Below, one piece after another: positions 32,060-43,557 of a DNA stretch of 64,000 nt. The stretch covers positions 248,001 through 312,000 of the forward strand of contig LLEY01000055.1 in NCBI GenBank assembly GCA_001414485.1. Reading direction: 5' to 3'. The first letter of the stretch is position 1, and each line of letters starts with the position of its first letter. Source of the stretch: Calycina herbarum. Its lineage: Eukaryota; Ascomycota; Leotiomycetes; Helotiales; Pezizellaceae. The position numbers and the translations under genes were made by a program. A model generated the notes under the pieces. The model searched no databases and was not told where the DNA came from. It saw nothing but the letters and a program-made list of their open reading frames with translations.

Positions 32060-35000
32060 TTACCCTCCTTCCTACTCTTGAAGGTAGGTGTCTAGGGCTA
32101 CTATGTCCTCTAACTTAGTAGTAGGTTCCTATGTTAGGTTTGTATATCCTGTCTATTTAACCTTATACTTAAGTCGAGTACGAGAGCCTTTCTCTAAAAG
32201 CTTCTTTTACTGTTGACTTAGTATTCTTTTAACTTACTATTCTATAGTATTGTCTACTAATATTATAAGTAGTTAATCATCGTCTATAATTTAACTAGGT
32301 AGCGGGTCTATAGCTGCTAGCCTTAATAATTCTATATTAAAGACATTATAGATACTAGGCAGGGTGTCTAGCTTATATATAGACGGGCTAATAACCTCGA
32401 TAACTGTGAACTTAGTAGATCGAGTGTCTAGTTTCTTACTAGCTCTGTCTGTCTGTATATTCTATAAGCTTAAGTAAACCTTGTCTCTAACCTTATACGT
32501 AAGAGTAGTATTTTATAAACGATTTGCTTAAGTCTCTTAGTCTTATTATACTCTTACTATTAATAATTATACCTATTCTATAATAGCCTTAATCTTTGCT
32601 ACTATTGCTTCGCTCTTTTGAATTAGTGTTTTTGTGTTTATAGGTGCTACGACGTCTGTTAAGAGGTCGATAGTCTATAATAGATAGCTGTAGCTGAGTT
32701 AGAAGAGGCTTATATCTGTTAATATTAAATCCTGTCTATTAAAAGCTAACTATACTACTGGTAGCTAGTTGGCCTAGTTGTCCTAAGCTATATTAATCTA
32801 CTACTGTAGAAGCGTCTCGACTTTAGTATTTGCTTGTTCTGTTAACTTATTAGTTTGTAGATAGAAGGTTATAGAGATCTGTTGTTTAATTCGTAAGAAG
32901 TTATAAAGCGTCTTCTATGCTTGTCTAATGAATTACAGGCCTCTATTAGATACTATTGCTCTTGGTAGTCTATATAAGCTATAGTATATAGTAATAAATA
33001 AGTGAGTAAATTCCTCTGATAATATAGTTAAGTTATAGGCTATAAGAAGTACCTCTTTACTTAAACGGTTTATAAATACTACTATTATATTAGAGCCTTT
33101 ACTTATAAGTAGTAGTCTAATAAAGTCGATAGAGATCTCCTACTATTACTACTTAGGAATTAGTAAGAGACAAAGCAGGTCTTATTTATAATCCCTCTAG
33201 ACCTTAGTACGTCTATAAACTCTATAGTTATAGATAAACTACTTAACTATAGTTTATAGGTTTAGCTAGAAGAACTCTCTTAAGACTATTATAATTATCT
33301 CGTTCTTACTAAGATAGCCTATAAGTGTAGAATTATAGAGTTCTTATATAATTATAGTCTATAACAGGTTATAGTTAGGGACTTATAGTCTGCCTCTAAA
33401 CTGTAAATCACTATTCTTATTAACTAAGTAGTTAGAGATAGAGACTTTAACTAGAGAAGTAAGGTCTACTAGAAACACTCTATCTCCTTAGTAGATAGTA
33501 TCTATAAGACGTCTGAAGTCCTTGTCTTATACCTTTCCCTCTTCTTAGAGGTTCTATAGTTGGTCTATAAACGCTTACTATGTTACTACGTCGCTTACTT
33601 AATTCCTCCTATTTGTTAATACTAGTGCTAGCTATATAGTATTTCTTTAAATTATTCTATTTAGAATTAATTATACTATTCTATAATTAAAGCGTTTATC
33701 TCTCTTCTTTAAGAGGTCCTAGTCCTTTCTTATTAATATATCTAGTAGTCTTCTCTCTTTACTTAGATAGTATTAGATTATTAGATTAAACTTACTAAGT
33801 ATTAACTACTACTATATTTGTCTTTTAGATAGTTTATAGACTATTATAAAGTACTTAAGATTCTTATAATCTATAAGTATTATAAACTGTCTAATACTTT
33901 TTAACTCTGCTTTCTATTTCTTAAGATAACGAATAATAGCTAATAACTCTTTATTATATATTAGGTAATTATATTTAGTAGGTGTGTGTTTCTTTAAGAA
34001 GAAGGCTACAGGCTATAAGACGCTATTCTTTACTTAAGAGAGTACGTCTTCTAAGTAATATCTAGAGAAGTCTGTCTCTAGAACTGTCTTATAATCTAGG
34101 TTAAACTAAGCTAGTACTAGGGCCTCTATAAAGGCCTGCTTTAACTATTCGAAGGCTCTATTCGCTTCGTCTATCTATTAGAAGGATATATCCTTTTTAA
34201 CGAGTTTATAAAGAGGAGTTATAATCTGTAAAAAGTTCTTAATAAACAGTTAATAGAAATTTGTAAATCCTAGGAAGCTAAGGACGCCTTTTACTATTAT
34301 TAGTGCTTTCTAATCTATAATAGCCTATATTTTAGCTAGGTTTATTTATAAACCTTTCTCTACTTCTATAATAAACCTAAGGTACTTTATAGACTATACT
34401 TTAAATTCGTACTTATTAATATTAAGCTATAGTCTAGTATTTTAAAGCCTTTATATTACTTTATAGACATGCTTATAGTACTAGTTATAGGTACTGTCTA
34501 TAAAGACTAAGACATCGTCGATATATACTAAGATAAAGTTGTCTAAGAACTTTTAAAGTATATAATTAATATACTACTAGAAAGTACTAGGAGTATTTAT
34601 AAGTCTAAAAGAGGTAATAAGCTATTTAAAAAGCCTAAAGCGTGTCTAGAAAGCTGTTTTCTACTTATCTCCCTTCTTAATTTATATCTTATAAAACGTA
34701 GTAATAATATCTATTTTTATAAACTACTTTGCTTTTCCGATCTAGTTAAGTGTCTCTTAGATTAAGAGTAATAGATAGTAGTCTTTATAGGTTAACTTAT
34801 TTAGTACTTAGTAGTTATAATAGAACTGTAGGCCTCTTTCTAGCTTCTATACAAAGAGTACTAGCGTAGCTGCTAAAGAGTTGCTTACTTAAATAAATTT
34901 CTTATTTAGTAGCTCTATTAGAGTTTTATAGAGTATTAACAGCTTGTTCTATAATATATTATAGAGTAGCCTCTATAGGACTGTCTCCTTAGATCTGCTA

Positions 35001-36780
35001 TCTATTTATAAAAGCTTAATACTATGATTAATTCCTTATTAGTATACTAGTAACTTATTTACTTCTTTTCTATTAAAAGCTAGGTAGAATTCTAGACTAA
35101 TCTAGCTAGACAGCTTTATTTATAGATTTGTATACTTCTTCTCTACTAACGCTTTATTAATATCTATAAAGCTAGCTAAGAAAACTTATAACTTACGTTT
35201 ATAATCTATAAGAAAGTAGAAGACGGCTATACTTACTTACTTATAAGAGTAAGACTTTTCTAGCTTATTATAAACTTCTAACCTAGAGTCTTAGAAGAGT
35301 AAGTATCTCTTAGTAGTGTTAAGTAAAGCTTACTCTTTCCTTAACTAAGATTTTCTTAGAATTATTTTATAGTCTTCGATCTTAGAGACTATATAAGTAT
35401 AAACCCGTTTCTGCTAGTAGCCTCTAATATCTATACTAAAAGATACTACTTAGGATATAGTATCTTCTAATACTCCTTCTATTAACTGTAAATACCTTAG
35501 TATAATTTATATATAAGAGAGCTAATAACGACAGATAAAACAGTCTAAAATAATTCTATAGACTAAATACCTTAAATCTACTAAGGCTTATAAAGTAGCT
35601 ACTCTATTTACTAAAGCCGATATAAGAAGAGGTTTTTCGTTTATATATTCTTACTTAAAATGTCTCTAAGTATCTATTACTAATAACTTCCTTTGTCGCC
35701 TCTACCTACGCTTTCTAATAGAAGCTACTAGTTTTCTAAATCTAAGGAGATATTACTATCTTCTTCTTCTAATTCTAGTACTACCTTCTTAACCTCTGCC
35801 TTCTATTTATAGACTGAATCTGCTATTATAGGTTGCTTTAGTAGTCTATATAGATATTCTTAAATAAAATAACTAGTAGCTCTATAGTAAAGACAGCGAC
35901 TAGTATAAGCACGGTTACTTCGTTCTTTCTAGGATACCTATTTAGTATACTTAGTACTAGTTGTTAAGACTTTAGTAGGTGCTAGTTCCTAATCTATACT
36001 CTCTATAGATGTTTTATAAGTGACTTTCAGTCTATTAGTAATATTACTACTTATTACCTACTATATAGTATTTATTAAGCGTTTCTAAGAGGTCTATAGT
36101 ATTTCTAGAAGAGTCTAGGCCTTAGATCTTAATATTTAAGCTTTATAAGCCTTTAAGTAGTTGTTTGTTTTTTTAATAATAGAGTAGTAAGACTTGAAGT
36201 TAGGTTAAGAAGGAACTGTAATTATTGTCTTAACTAACTCGTTACTAAGGATTCGGTTAAGAGACACCTTCTTTATGTTATCTAGCTAAGATCCTTCTCT
36301 AGACTCTATAAGTAAGGCTTGCTATTCTATAAAAACCTCTAGGAATAGTCTTAAGCCTTAGTAGAAGGATTCTAGCTTTTGTTATACTCTTTCCTTAGCT
36401 TATAAGTCTTTAAATATAAACTCTACTTAATCTAAGAAATTACTACTATTAGCTAGCTCTAGCTTACTCTATTCCTATACCTATACTTCTATTTTATAGA
36501 GCGCTTTATCTTGTAGAGATCTGTTAAGTACTTAAAACTTAATATATTTAGTATATTTATAGTAGTTAACTTCGATTTTAGCTTATACTTATTATAACTA
36601 AGCTTCTAGCTTATCTAAGTTTTTATAGAATTCTAGTAGTAGAGGAAGAGATTTCCTAGGTTTATTATTATTATAGACTATTTATAAGTAAGCTTTCTTA
36701 TCTTTCTTTTACTTATTTATAATCTGTAGATAATTATCTTCTTAAGTAGATATTAACTGATTCTACTACTCTTAAATATA
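32060..36780 (-). pseudogene. gag-pol relic of retrotransposon B
   Basis: Collinear with the internal region of A on the minus strand, but with more stops. The reverse transcriptase YIDD box (34514-34525) and its upstream V-L-V context remain readable. Other landmarks (zinc knuckle near 35850-35910, integrase near 32920-32970) are recognisable only by comparison with A. No open frame of useful length remains. Confidence 0.82.
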
Positions 36781-37038
36781 TTATAGGAACTAGGTAGGTA
36801 GCTGATTTAGTATACTGTCTTCTTATAGTTCTTCTATTATCTATAAGTTCTATAAATACTATGAAATAGCTTATAAGTTCTAGTATTACTATAAAGGTCT
36901 AATATGTTCTAGTATTACTAAAATAGCCTAATATATTCTAGTATTACTATAAAGGCCTGATATGTTCTAGTATTACTAAAATAGCCTAATATGTTCTAAT
37001 ATTACTATAAAGGCTTGTTGTTTTTAAATCGAATCTAA

Positions 37039-37280
37039 TATTAGAGCTTATAGTAAGTGCTGATAAATTAAACTATAGAGGCTGTCTATATATAAGAAGA
37101 TTCGATTATCCTTTCTAAGCTAGAGTCCTTACTAACTTATATACTCAGTTAGCTCTTTCTAGAGGGTTCTGCCAAGGGTACTCTCGAAGGTTCTGTTACG
37201 TCCATGCGTTGCCAAGCGAGGTCACGTGAATGCGTCGCTGGAGTACTCCGAGACTTATTCCACGGGTGTAACCCTTGACA
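37039..37280 (-). repeat. 5' LTR of retrotransposon B
   Basis: Starts TATTAGAG and ends CCCTTGACA; 242 bp. Its first part is more mutated than its last 90 bases. Confidence 0.93.
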
Positions 37281-37285
37281 CTATA

Positions 37286-37758
37286 TATTTTTAAGAGAAT
37301 TAGAACGCTGTTTAATTAATTTAATTAATCTAAATACTTTTAAACAATATGAAATATTAGCTTAACTTACTAGATTTACTACTTATTATTATAAAGTAAT
37401 AATGTGAATCGTTAATTCCATAAGTGGTGAAAAAGATATTTAATATCCAGTTAAAAAGAATATCAATTGTTATATCACGACGCGTTTACAAGATGTTCTC
37501 ATATAATAATAGTTACTACTCCCGAAAAAGAAGAGAAAAATGATATATAAGAAAATCATAAGAATTCATAATCATAAGTAAAGCGGCGAAGATAAACATC
37601 CGTACAAAACAACCAGACTGTAATGAACTGCAAGCCTAAACCGTTACCCAAACCCCAAAAAAAACTCCCAGTGACTTCAAAAAACCCTAACATCTCACTC
37701 TATCTTGTTATCATTCCCAAAATTCCTGAATAGCATTTGGAGGAATTCAAGACAGCCA
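37286..37758. other. AT-rich relic right of retrotransposon B
   Basis: AT-rich DNA in which bases about 37300-37390 resemble 48265-48350 elsewhere in the window (shared blocks TTTAATTAA, CTAAATACT, TTACTAC), so it is probably part of an old dispersed repeat. The right end is the 3' side of the gene at 37759. Confidence 0.5.
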
Positions 37759-38889
37759 TTACCACAATGACGCTTTCTGCACTTTGATGGTTTCGTCGTT
37801 GTCCGAGATGATTTTTGCCAATTGTAGAAAAGCACCCCATTCTGCACATGCTTTGGGCCCAAAGATTGGCTTGTTTAAGATGAACGCCGACTTCTTATTC
37901 CAACTCCAATCCGACTGGTCCTCCATTTCTGCTTCGGGATGTCTCATTGTGCGGAAGCGGCAATAGTCAAGAAGACAAGAGCGCTTGTATTTCCCGTTGG
38001 GTGACCATGTAGCTAGGATTCCAGGGAGGTGAACCGGATCTATTTTACACTTTTCCACCAGTGCATAGTACTCGTCTTCACTCACTTTCCCGTCCTTGTC
38101 GAAGAACTTGTAGAAATCCGCAGAACTCTTATTTATTGTTTTAATACGTTGCTGGGATTCTTCGTTGCAGGAGTCTTCAAATTCTTGTAGCTGGTTCATT
38201 CGGAGCCTGCGGCACTTCTCCCCTATGCTTTGGATATCAAAGAAGCTGTCCTGTGATGCCGTGATCACGTTCTCATGGGATATCCAAACTGGAACCAATG
38301 AAAGAATGCAACTTGGTAACCCTGCCCAGTAGTTCTGCGATTGGCCCCTTGTGGTAAAGAATTTGAGACTTTCGAGGTATTTCTTATACGGGGCGACCAA
38401 GCCCCATTGACGCTGCTCGCCTTGCCAGAGTTGTAGCTGGTCCGGCTTCTTTGATCGCTTGCTTTGGACAGTCTTGAAGGCATCCTCAGACTGGGCGCGA
38501 CGCTCACTTGCGGGAATCCTGATAGCACCGGTCTCCTCAGCTAGTTTCAACAATAGGACAAGAGGACTGAAATATGGCCGTTTCTTTTCCGACGACTTTT
38601 TATATCTCTTTTCGCGTATGTCTTTCAACTCTTCCATAAGTTCTTCGGTGGTCTTCTCCTTCGCCTTATCTTCCTTCTTCAGTGGCACAATTGGAAGTTT
38701 GTCAAGTTTGCCAAGTTCCTTCTCAATCGGAGGTAAAAGTTCTTCGAAAATTGTGTGAAGCAAGTGTTTGTGATCGCTCTCGTTTCCATTGTCCATCTTG
38801 GCGACTGCCCCCAGGATAGTGAGATAGTTCTTGAGAGCGACGGTTAACACAGTCCTTATATGAAGAGGTAGTTGATCAGGAGTGGCCAT
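37759..38889 (-). CDS. Hypothetical lysine-rich protein
   Basis: Intact single-exon frame of 376 residues starting MATPDQLPLH. It is not recognised. It has a charged, probably coiled-coil segment near residues 60-105 (LKKEDKAKEKTTEELMEELK). A stretch near residue 265 (FYKFFDKDGKVSEDEYYALV) looks like a single EF-hand-like loop with D-x-D-x-K but lacks a convincing pair. There is no signal peptide or membrane segment. It sits within 0.5 kb of retrotransposon B yet has normal codon use and no stops, which argues that it is functional or recent. Confidence 0.7.
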   Translation of the reverse strand: MATPDQLPLHIRTVLTVALKNYLTILGAVAKMDNGNESDHKHLLHTIFEELLPPIEKELGKLDKLPIVPLKKEDKAKEKTTEELMEELKDIREKRYKKSSEKKRPYFSPLVLLLKLAEETGAIRIPASERRAQSEDAFKTVQSKRSKKPDQLQLWQGEQRQWGLVAPYKKYLESLKFFTTRGQSQNYWAGLPSCILSLVPVWISHENVITASQDSFFDIQSIGEKCRRLRMNQLQEFEDSCNEESQQRIKTINKSSADFYKFFDKDGKVSEDEYYALVEKCKIDPVHLPGILATWSPNGKYKRSCLLDYCRFRTMRHPEAEMEDQSDWSWNKKSAFILNKPIFGPKACAEWGAFLQLAKIISDNDETIKVQKASLW

Positions 38890-39550
38890 GATAGTAGATT
38901 AAAAAAATCGTATCAACAGATTAGGATTGCAATAGAGACGTTCCTAGTGTTTTTAGAGTCTTTGCAAAGATAGTGCACTGAGTTCAAGTGCCGTTTGAAC
39001 TACCTGTGCCTGTAAGACCTCTGTATCGAGGAGGAGCAAAAACAACAACAGCTAAAAGAACAGCTAAAGTCAAAGCTAAAAATGAGATCTAAAAATAGGG
39101 AATTGTTAATGATACACCGGAATCCACAATTCGTACACCAGCTTGAGTAACGTCACGATTGTAAACCTAACACCCGTTGGTTGGCATTAGTTGAGGTCAG
39201 TTGTATGAATCAGGGTTAACAGAGGGTAATCTGAAACCATGGGAAATCAGAAACTTGGGTATTGAAGTACAAAAACATGTGGTCGGCATATTCCTGAGTA
39301 CAACAAAAGCCACCACGGCTTTTTGTGTAACATTCGGAGCAACAATGTCCCCGCTCCACACTTTTCAGTGTTTCTCTCAAAGAAACCAGTTGGCATCAGT
39401 TTGGATAGAATCAGTTTGGATATCGCCCAGAGCCTTTCTTCCATTGACGTGCTGCGCGATTTGGAATACTACTGAGTTTCCGTTGCAAAACCCACAGTCA
39501 ATTGTTTTGTTCGCCCTTGTTTGTCACTTCGAGCCTCAGCCTCAACAGAC
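38890..39550. other. Divergent promoter region
   Basis: Between the minus-strand gene at 38889 and the plus-strand gene at 39551. The frame is open from 39201, but that upstream part has no conserved look. The ATG at 39551 followed by an intron explains the start better. Confidence 0.5.
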
Positions 39551-41174
39551 ATGTCTTCTACCGGTATGCGATTCCAAATTCTGTAGTTCTCGCCGCACGT
39601 CGATGCTAACGCCCTTTTACTTAGCTCCTACCCCCGAGAATACTCCTACCCTCGAGTTTGATGACTCCGACAGCGATCACGACAGTCCTGATGACGAATA
39701 TGATTTGGCAGTCTCACACGCGCGGAACGAAAAATTAAAGAAGCATAAAGGCGTGAAAGAATTCTTTTCCAAAGTCCGCACAACCAAATCGCTATGGGAC
39801 GACGGTATACATGAGTGGCTCAGGACTTTGCCGCGCGATATGCTCAGAGAGGCTATTCCACTTTTCGAAAACGTTTCCGAGAACGAGGATTACCAGCTAC
39901 ACCCTACCTATAGTTGGTTGACCTCAGATACGCGCGTCGAGGATCCTGATCTTTACTCATTTTACATATCATCATCAGACACTTCTCAGCTCCAGAAGTC
40001 ACGCATCTTTATGCCACTTGGTCGTCTTTTCGTCAATGCGGGGAACCCCAATCGCTTCAATGAGCAACGTTGTCGAAGCAAGCGCTCCCGTCTCGCCCGA
40101 TGGACAGGCTACGAAGTGTTCGTGGGCCATGATTCGCGCGATTTAGCACTTTGGATTATGCTTGACAGGCAGGTACATGGCCATCAAGCTTTACCTTGCT
40201 ATCCAGTCTCTTGCAGTCTCATGGATTTTGTAAAACATAATACGACAAATCCTCTAGGGGGTCCTTGCACATTCGCTCGTCTTCTACCGTTATTTGCGGG
40301 GCTTGAACACGCTACTTTTGAAGAAGCCAGGGAATCACTGATCAAGACGTGCACGGATCAGGGAATTTGCATCGGCCAAGTCGAGAAAGGTGAGCTTGGA
40401 TTATGTCGGCAATTGGGATCAATCTTCTAGTCATTTATATGTGACCCTACGGGCGACAAACTTATAACTATTGCCGCAAAAGTCCGCCATGGCAACGATT
40501 TACGAAAGCCGGGACAGATTGGGGATATTTCCTCCTCAGCTAGCAAAGGTAAAGAGAGGGAATTCACCGTAAAGGGCTCTGAGATCCAATAGTACCGTTT
40601 CCAGAAACCCTCTCGGGATGACCCGGCAGCGGAGCAACCAGACTTCAATCTTGGCTCATACATTAAAGATATGGCAAATGCGCACGATTCCAACAATACA
40701 TTATTGCAGAGACAGGAGGTGAAGGACTTTCTCCGGAAGCTGCGCGGGCTGAAGCCATGTGGAATTGGCTGGAAATGGTTGACCACTATACCCTCCAGCA
40801 TGCTGTTCAAGGACCCAAATACGCCTACACAGTACCAGCTACATCCTTGCCTCTCTCAACTGACCCCTGGCGACAAAGCTAAACACTATCCCTATGCTTA
40901 CCATCTCACTTTGGGGAAAAATACGTCCCGGGAGCTCGTCATGTCATGAGGCCGCATCTTCGTTAAATGGATTAATGGTATTTATTATTGTTCAAAGATT
41001 CAAAACTTTGTTGGAAGGTTTGGTGAAGAGGTTTTTATTCGTGGGAGTCTCAGCGAAGATGAATGTGCCTTTGGTCCTTCGAAGTGGACGGGTTATGAAG
41101 CGTTCATTGACTTCGAAATGAAATTGAAGGTTGTCTTTGACAGAAATTCACTTGTCTATCAACAAGCGATATAA
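39551..41174 (+). pseudogene. Unknown two-repeat gene with three in-frame stops
   Basis: Exon 1 is 39551..39563 (MSST plus one base), then an intron with donor GTATGC, branch TGCTAAC and acceptor TTAG, and exon 2 from 39625. The first open part ends at TAG 40428-40430 (about 272 residues). The same frame continues without any shift to TAA at 41172-41174, interrupted only by TAG near 40590 and TGA at 40947-40949; in all, 521 codons including the stops. The second half resembles the first: both contain a YQLHP block followed later by a (K/R)WTGYE block, with hydrophobic spacing alike. So it was a protein of two tandem repeats of about 190 residues. The family is unknown to me. No intron of acceptable size and phase removes the stops. 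It could still yield a truncated one-domain protein from the first part. Confidence 0.65.
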
Positions 41175-41741
41175 TGCCATCTTCTCCAAAGCTCGAATTC
41201 GAATCCGGTCAATTCGGTAACTTCGAAATTGCTCTAACTTCGGTGGAAACGACGAAAAGACAAGACAGTATTCGACTTGACCCAATAGAAAAAGAAGAGA
41301 TGCTGTTTGAAGTGAAGGCAGCTGCACTTAGGCACGTTAGCCCCGAAACAACACAGACATGATCGAAGCGCAGCTTTTCGATGATACAGACAGCTGCCAA
41401 ATAGCCTTTATTTTGTTGCTTGCAAAACTATGTTTATTTCTGGTTATTTTTCTTCTTGCTTGATTGGTGAAAACGAATATATTTTAGCCAAGGGCTTTCC
41501 TATTTTCATTTGTTCATTTGAGCGATCACTTGCGGGTGGAAATACATTAGAGTTTGCAAATATTCTTTTTTACAACCAAAAATGCGGAAATCATTAAAAA
41601 GTATTGCCTGGCTAAGAATCTCACTCGCAGTTTTTATAATCATTTTGCCTGAAGCCTCTCATGAGGCTTCGTTATTTGGACTTTAGCCGGAAGTGCATCG
41701 CGATCTTGCTTTCCCCCCCTCATCATAGCCCAAGCTTTGAC
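41175..41741. other. Spacer
   Basis: A 62-codon open frame begins with an ATG that overlaps the stop of the preceding frame (41174-41362, MPSSPKLEFESG), but it has no recognisable feature and no matching splice signal, so it is not called. The rest is AT-rich promoter-like DNA before the secreted-protein gene. Confidence 0.45.
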
Positions 41742-42674
41742 ATGGCAATGTTTTATCAAATCACGATTCTAGTTCTCATACTAGCAAAACCATGCGCCTC
41801 ATGGACACCTCCGCCTACATGAACCTCATCTCCCCTCCACTCTGGACCACAGACATCGGTGGAGATTACAACGTCAAAGCCGGCATCAGCCAACCAGGAT
41901 TCTTCGCCGGTTGCCTCAACAAACCTAACCCCTTAAAACTTAACTCGTACTCTCTTCCCGATATCGGGCGGCTCCCTCATTTCGAATTCGTAAACAACAC
42001 TGCATCCCCAACTCCTGATCCTGTGGACGAGAAATTCTGGATAGATATGTATCTTACGGATCGTGAAAGTGATACTGGTCGCGATTCGTTCTTTAAATGG
42101 GATCAGTATGTGTGGGGTGGTGCTAGGAGGATGAAATATTGGCAGGGGCTTGAGACGGGGTGGAGGTGTAGTGTTCCGCTTGATATGAAAAGTCGGTTGA
42201 AGCAGCCTGGGAATGAGACGGCGGTGGGGCTGTTGGAGGGGATGAATATCACGATTGCTTTGTTGACGATGTTGGGGAGAGGTCCGTACAGAGGGGATCT
42301 AAATTGGTCGGGGGATAATTGGGAGGAGGTTGATCAGGTGGGTTCTTCATCCTACTTTCGAGTTTTTTGAGTTATTGTTCATCTTATGTTGACTGAGGGA
42401 GAATATTAACGATCTAAACTAAATGCGGCAGTGCGCTTATATTACTTTAACTTCTAAGCCGATCATTCCCAAACGAGGAATAAGTGAGGTAGGGAAAAGA
42501 GATGCGAATCTGGATATGTGTAATAGGGTTAACTTGGACTGGTTCGCGACACCGACGAAGACGAGTTCAACACTTCTTACTGCCACCAGTTCCGTGGCTG
42601 CTGGCAATGATAGGAGGCCTTCCGCTAACTTCCTGTTGGGTGGTGTTACTTTAGCTGCTTTGGGGACTAATTGA
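41742..42674 (+). pseudogene. Secreted protein gene with frame break after the signal peptide
   Basis: The ATG at 41742 opens a good signal peptide (MAMFYQITILVLILAKPCAS) but reaches a stop after about 26 codons. The long frame that follows starts one base out of register; its first Met is at 41792 (MRLMDTSAYMNLISPP). It runs through exons 41792..42337 and 42432..42674 (donor GTGGGT, acceptor GGCAG, phase 0). The body has several N-glycosylation sequons, paired cysteines and an I-S-Q-P-G-F-F-A-G-C segment, and ends in a small hydrophobic tail (FLLGGVTLAALGTN) as in GPI-anchored proteins. If 41792 is used the protein loses its secretion signal. A one-base indel near 41800 is the simplest reading; an assembly error would look the same. 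Confidence 0.6.
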
Positions 42675-43557
42675 AGTGTGATAAAAATATCCTGCAATCC
42701 TGATCTGGAGGCTCATGTGCTTACAACCACCAGTCCCGCAAAGAAAGTTTCCATCATGTTATTTCCAACAAGTTCTTCCAGCAGACAATAAGTCATCATC
42801 ATCAGCAATTCCACTTGTGGCGAGTCATGTTCCAAAATTCAGTATAGAATACCGATTCTCAATCACATCAATAAGACGAGGCCTCCAATCTCAAATTGCG
42901 TATAACAATTCATCAACGGAGTTATGGGCACAATTGTATTTTTACCTTCGCGTCCTGGTGTTCGCTGGAAACTTCGAAACTTCAATTTAAAAGATAATAA
43001 TATTTCTCGTATCAGCCAGCCGGGCTTTTGGGGCTATGTGCCAGCTGGTTCTACAAAGGTGACTCAGACCTTTGAACTGCAACATCCTGGGAAAAACTAC
43101 TCATACCACCTCCTTTGCCACGATACCGAGCGAGTTGAGTAACAAAACTCAAGAATTTAGGTTATTACATGTACTCTTTTTGGGGTCTCTTTCACTTTTT
43201 CTGTGTTGACAATTATAATAATGGTTTTGGGGGCTGTTATTTTACTGGCTGTCGACAGGGTTCGTATCTGATTGGCTCGCATTTCCACGCCTTGTACGTC
43301 AAATTGTTAAGATCGACAACCCAAAATCTTCTAATTCGTCTTCAAGAACGAGCAGATGCTTCAGCTTGATGCCGTCCATACGTCATATTATTTTTTGAAT
43401 CCTTCAGCCCTTAAATGCCATCTGGTAACATCGCGATTTATACACACGACACCGAGGAAATCATGAAGAAGTTTATCGACGTCACCAAGACTGTTTTAGA
43501 ACACATATACCCACTCCACGCTAAATTCCTTTCTCTCTCACACTCTTATCATCCAAC
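42675..43557. other. Spacer with unassigned open frames
   Basis: Overlapping short frames at 42715-43142 include an I-S-Q-P-G-F-W-G-Y segment that faintly echoes the I-S-Q-P-G-F-F-A-G of the gene on the left, so a fragment of a related gene is possible. I cannot build a convincing model. The right end is the promoter of the membrane-protein gene at 43558. Confidence 0.4.

Larger units (their letters stand above)
31818..37280 (-). mobile_element. Ty3/gypsy LTR retrotransposon B, RIP-mutated, uninterrupted
   Basis: 5463 bp, same family and orientation as A. LTRs are 242 bp (31818-32059 and 37039-37280), flanked by an exact 5-bp duplication CTATA (31813-31817 and 37281-37285). The minus-strand YIDD box is at 34514-34525 and the purine tract abuts the left LTR at 32060-32076. 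Compared with A, many of the remaining C and G positions have become T or A, so B carries the heavier RIP load. All reading frames are destroyed. It lacks element D and therefore shows the empty insertion site (TA at 36782-36783). Confidence 0.95.

Noticed and set aside
42715..43142. Two overlapping frames right of the secreted-protein gene
   Set aside because: Only a short I-S-Q-P-G-F echo of the neighbour; not enough for a gene call.
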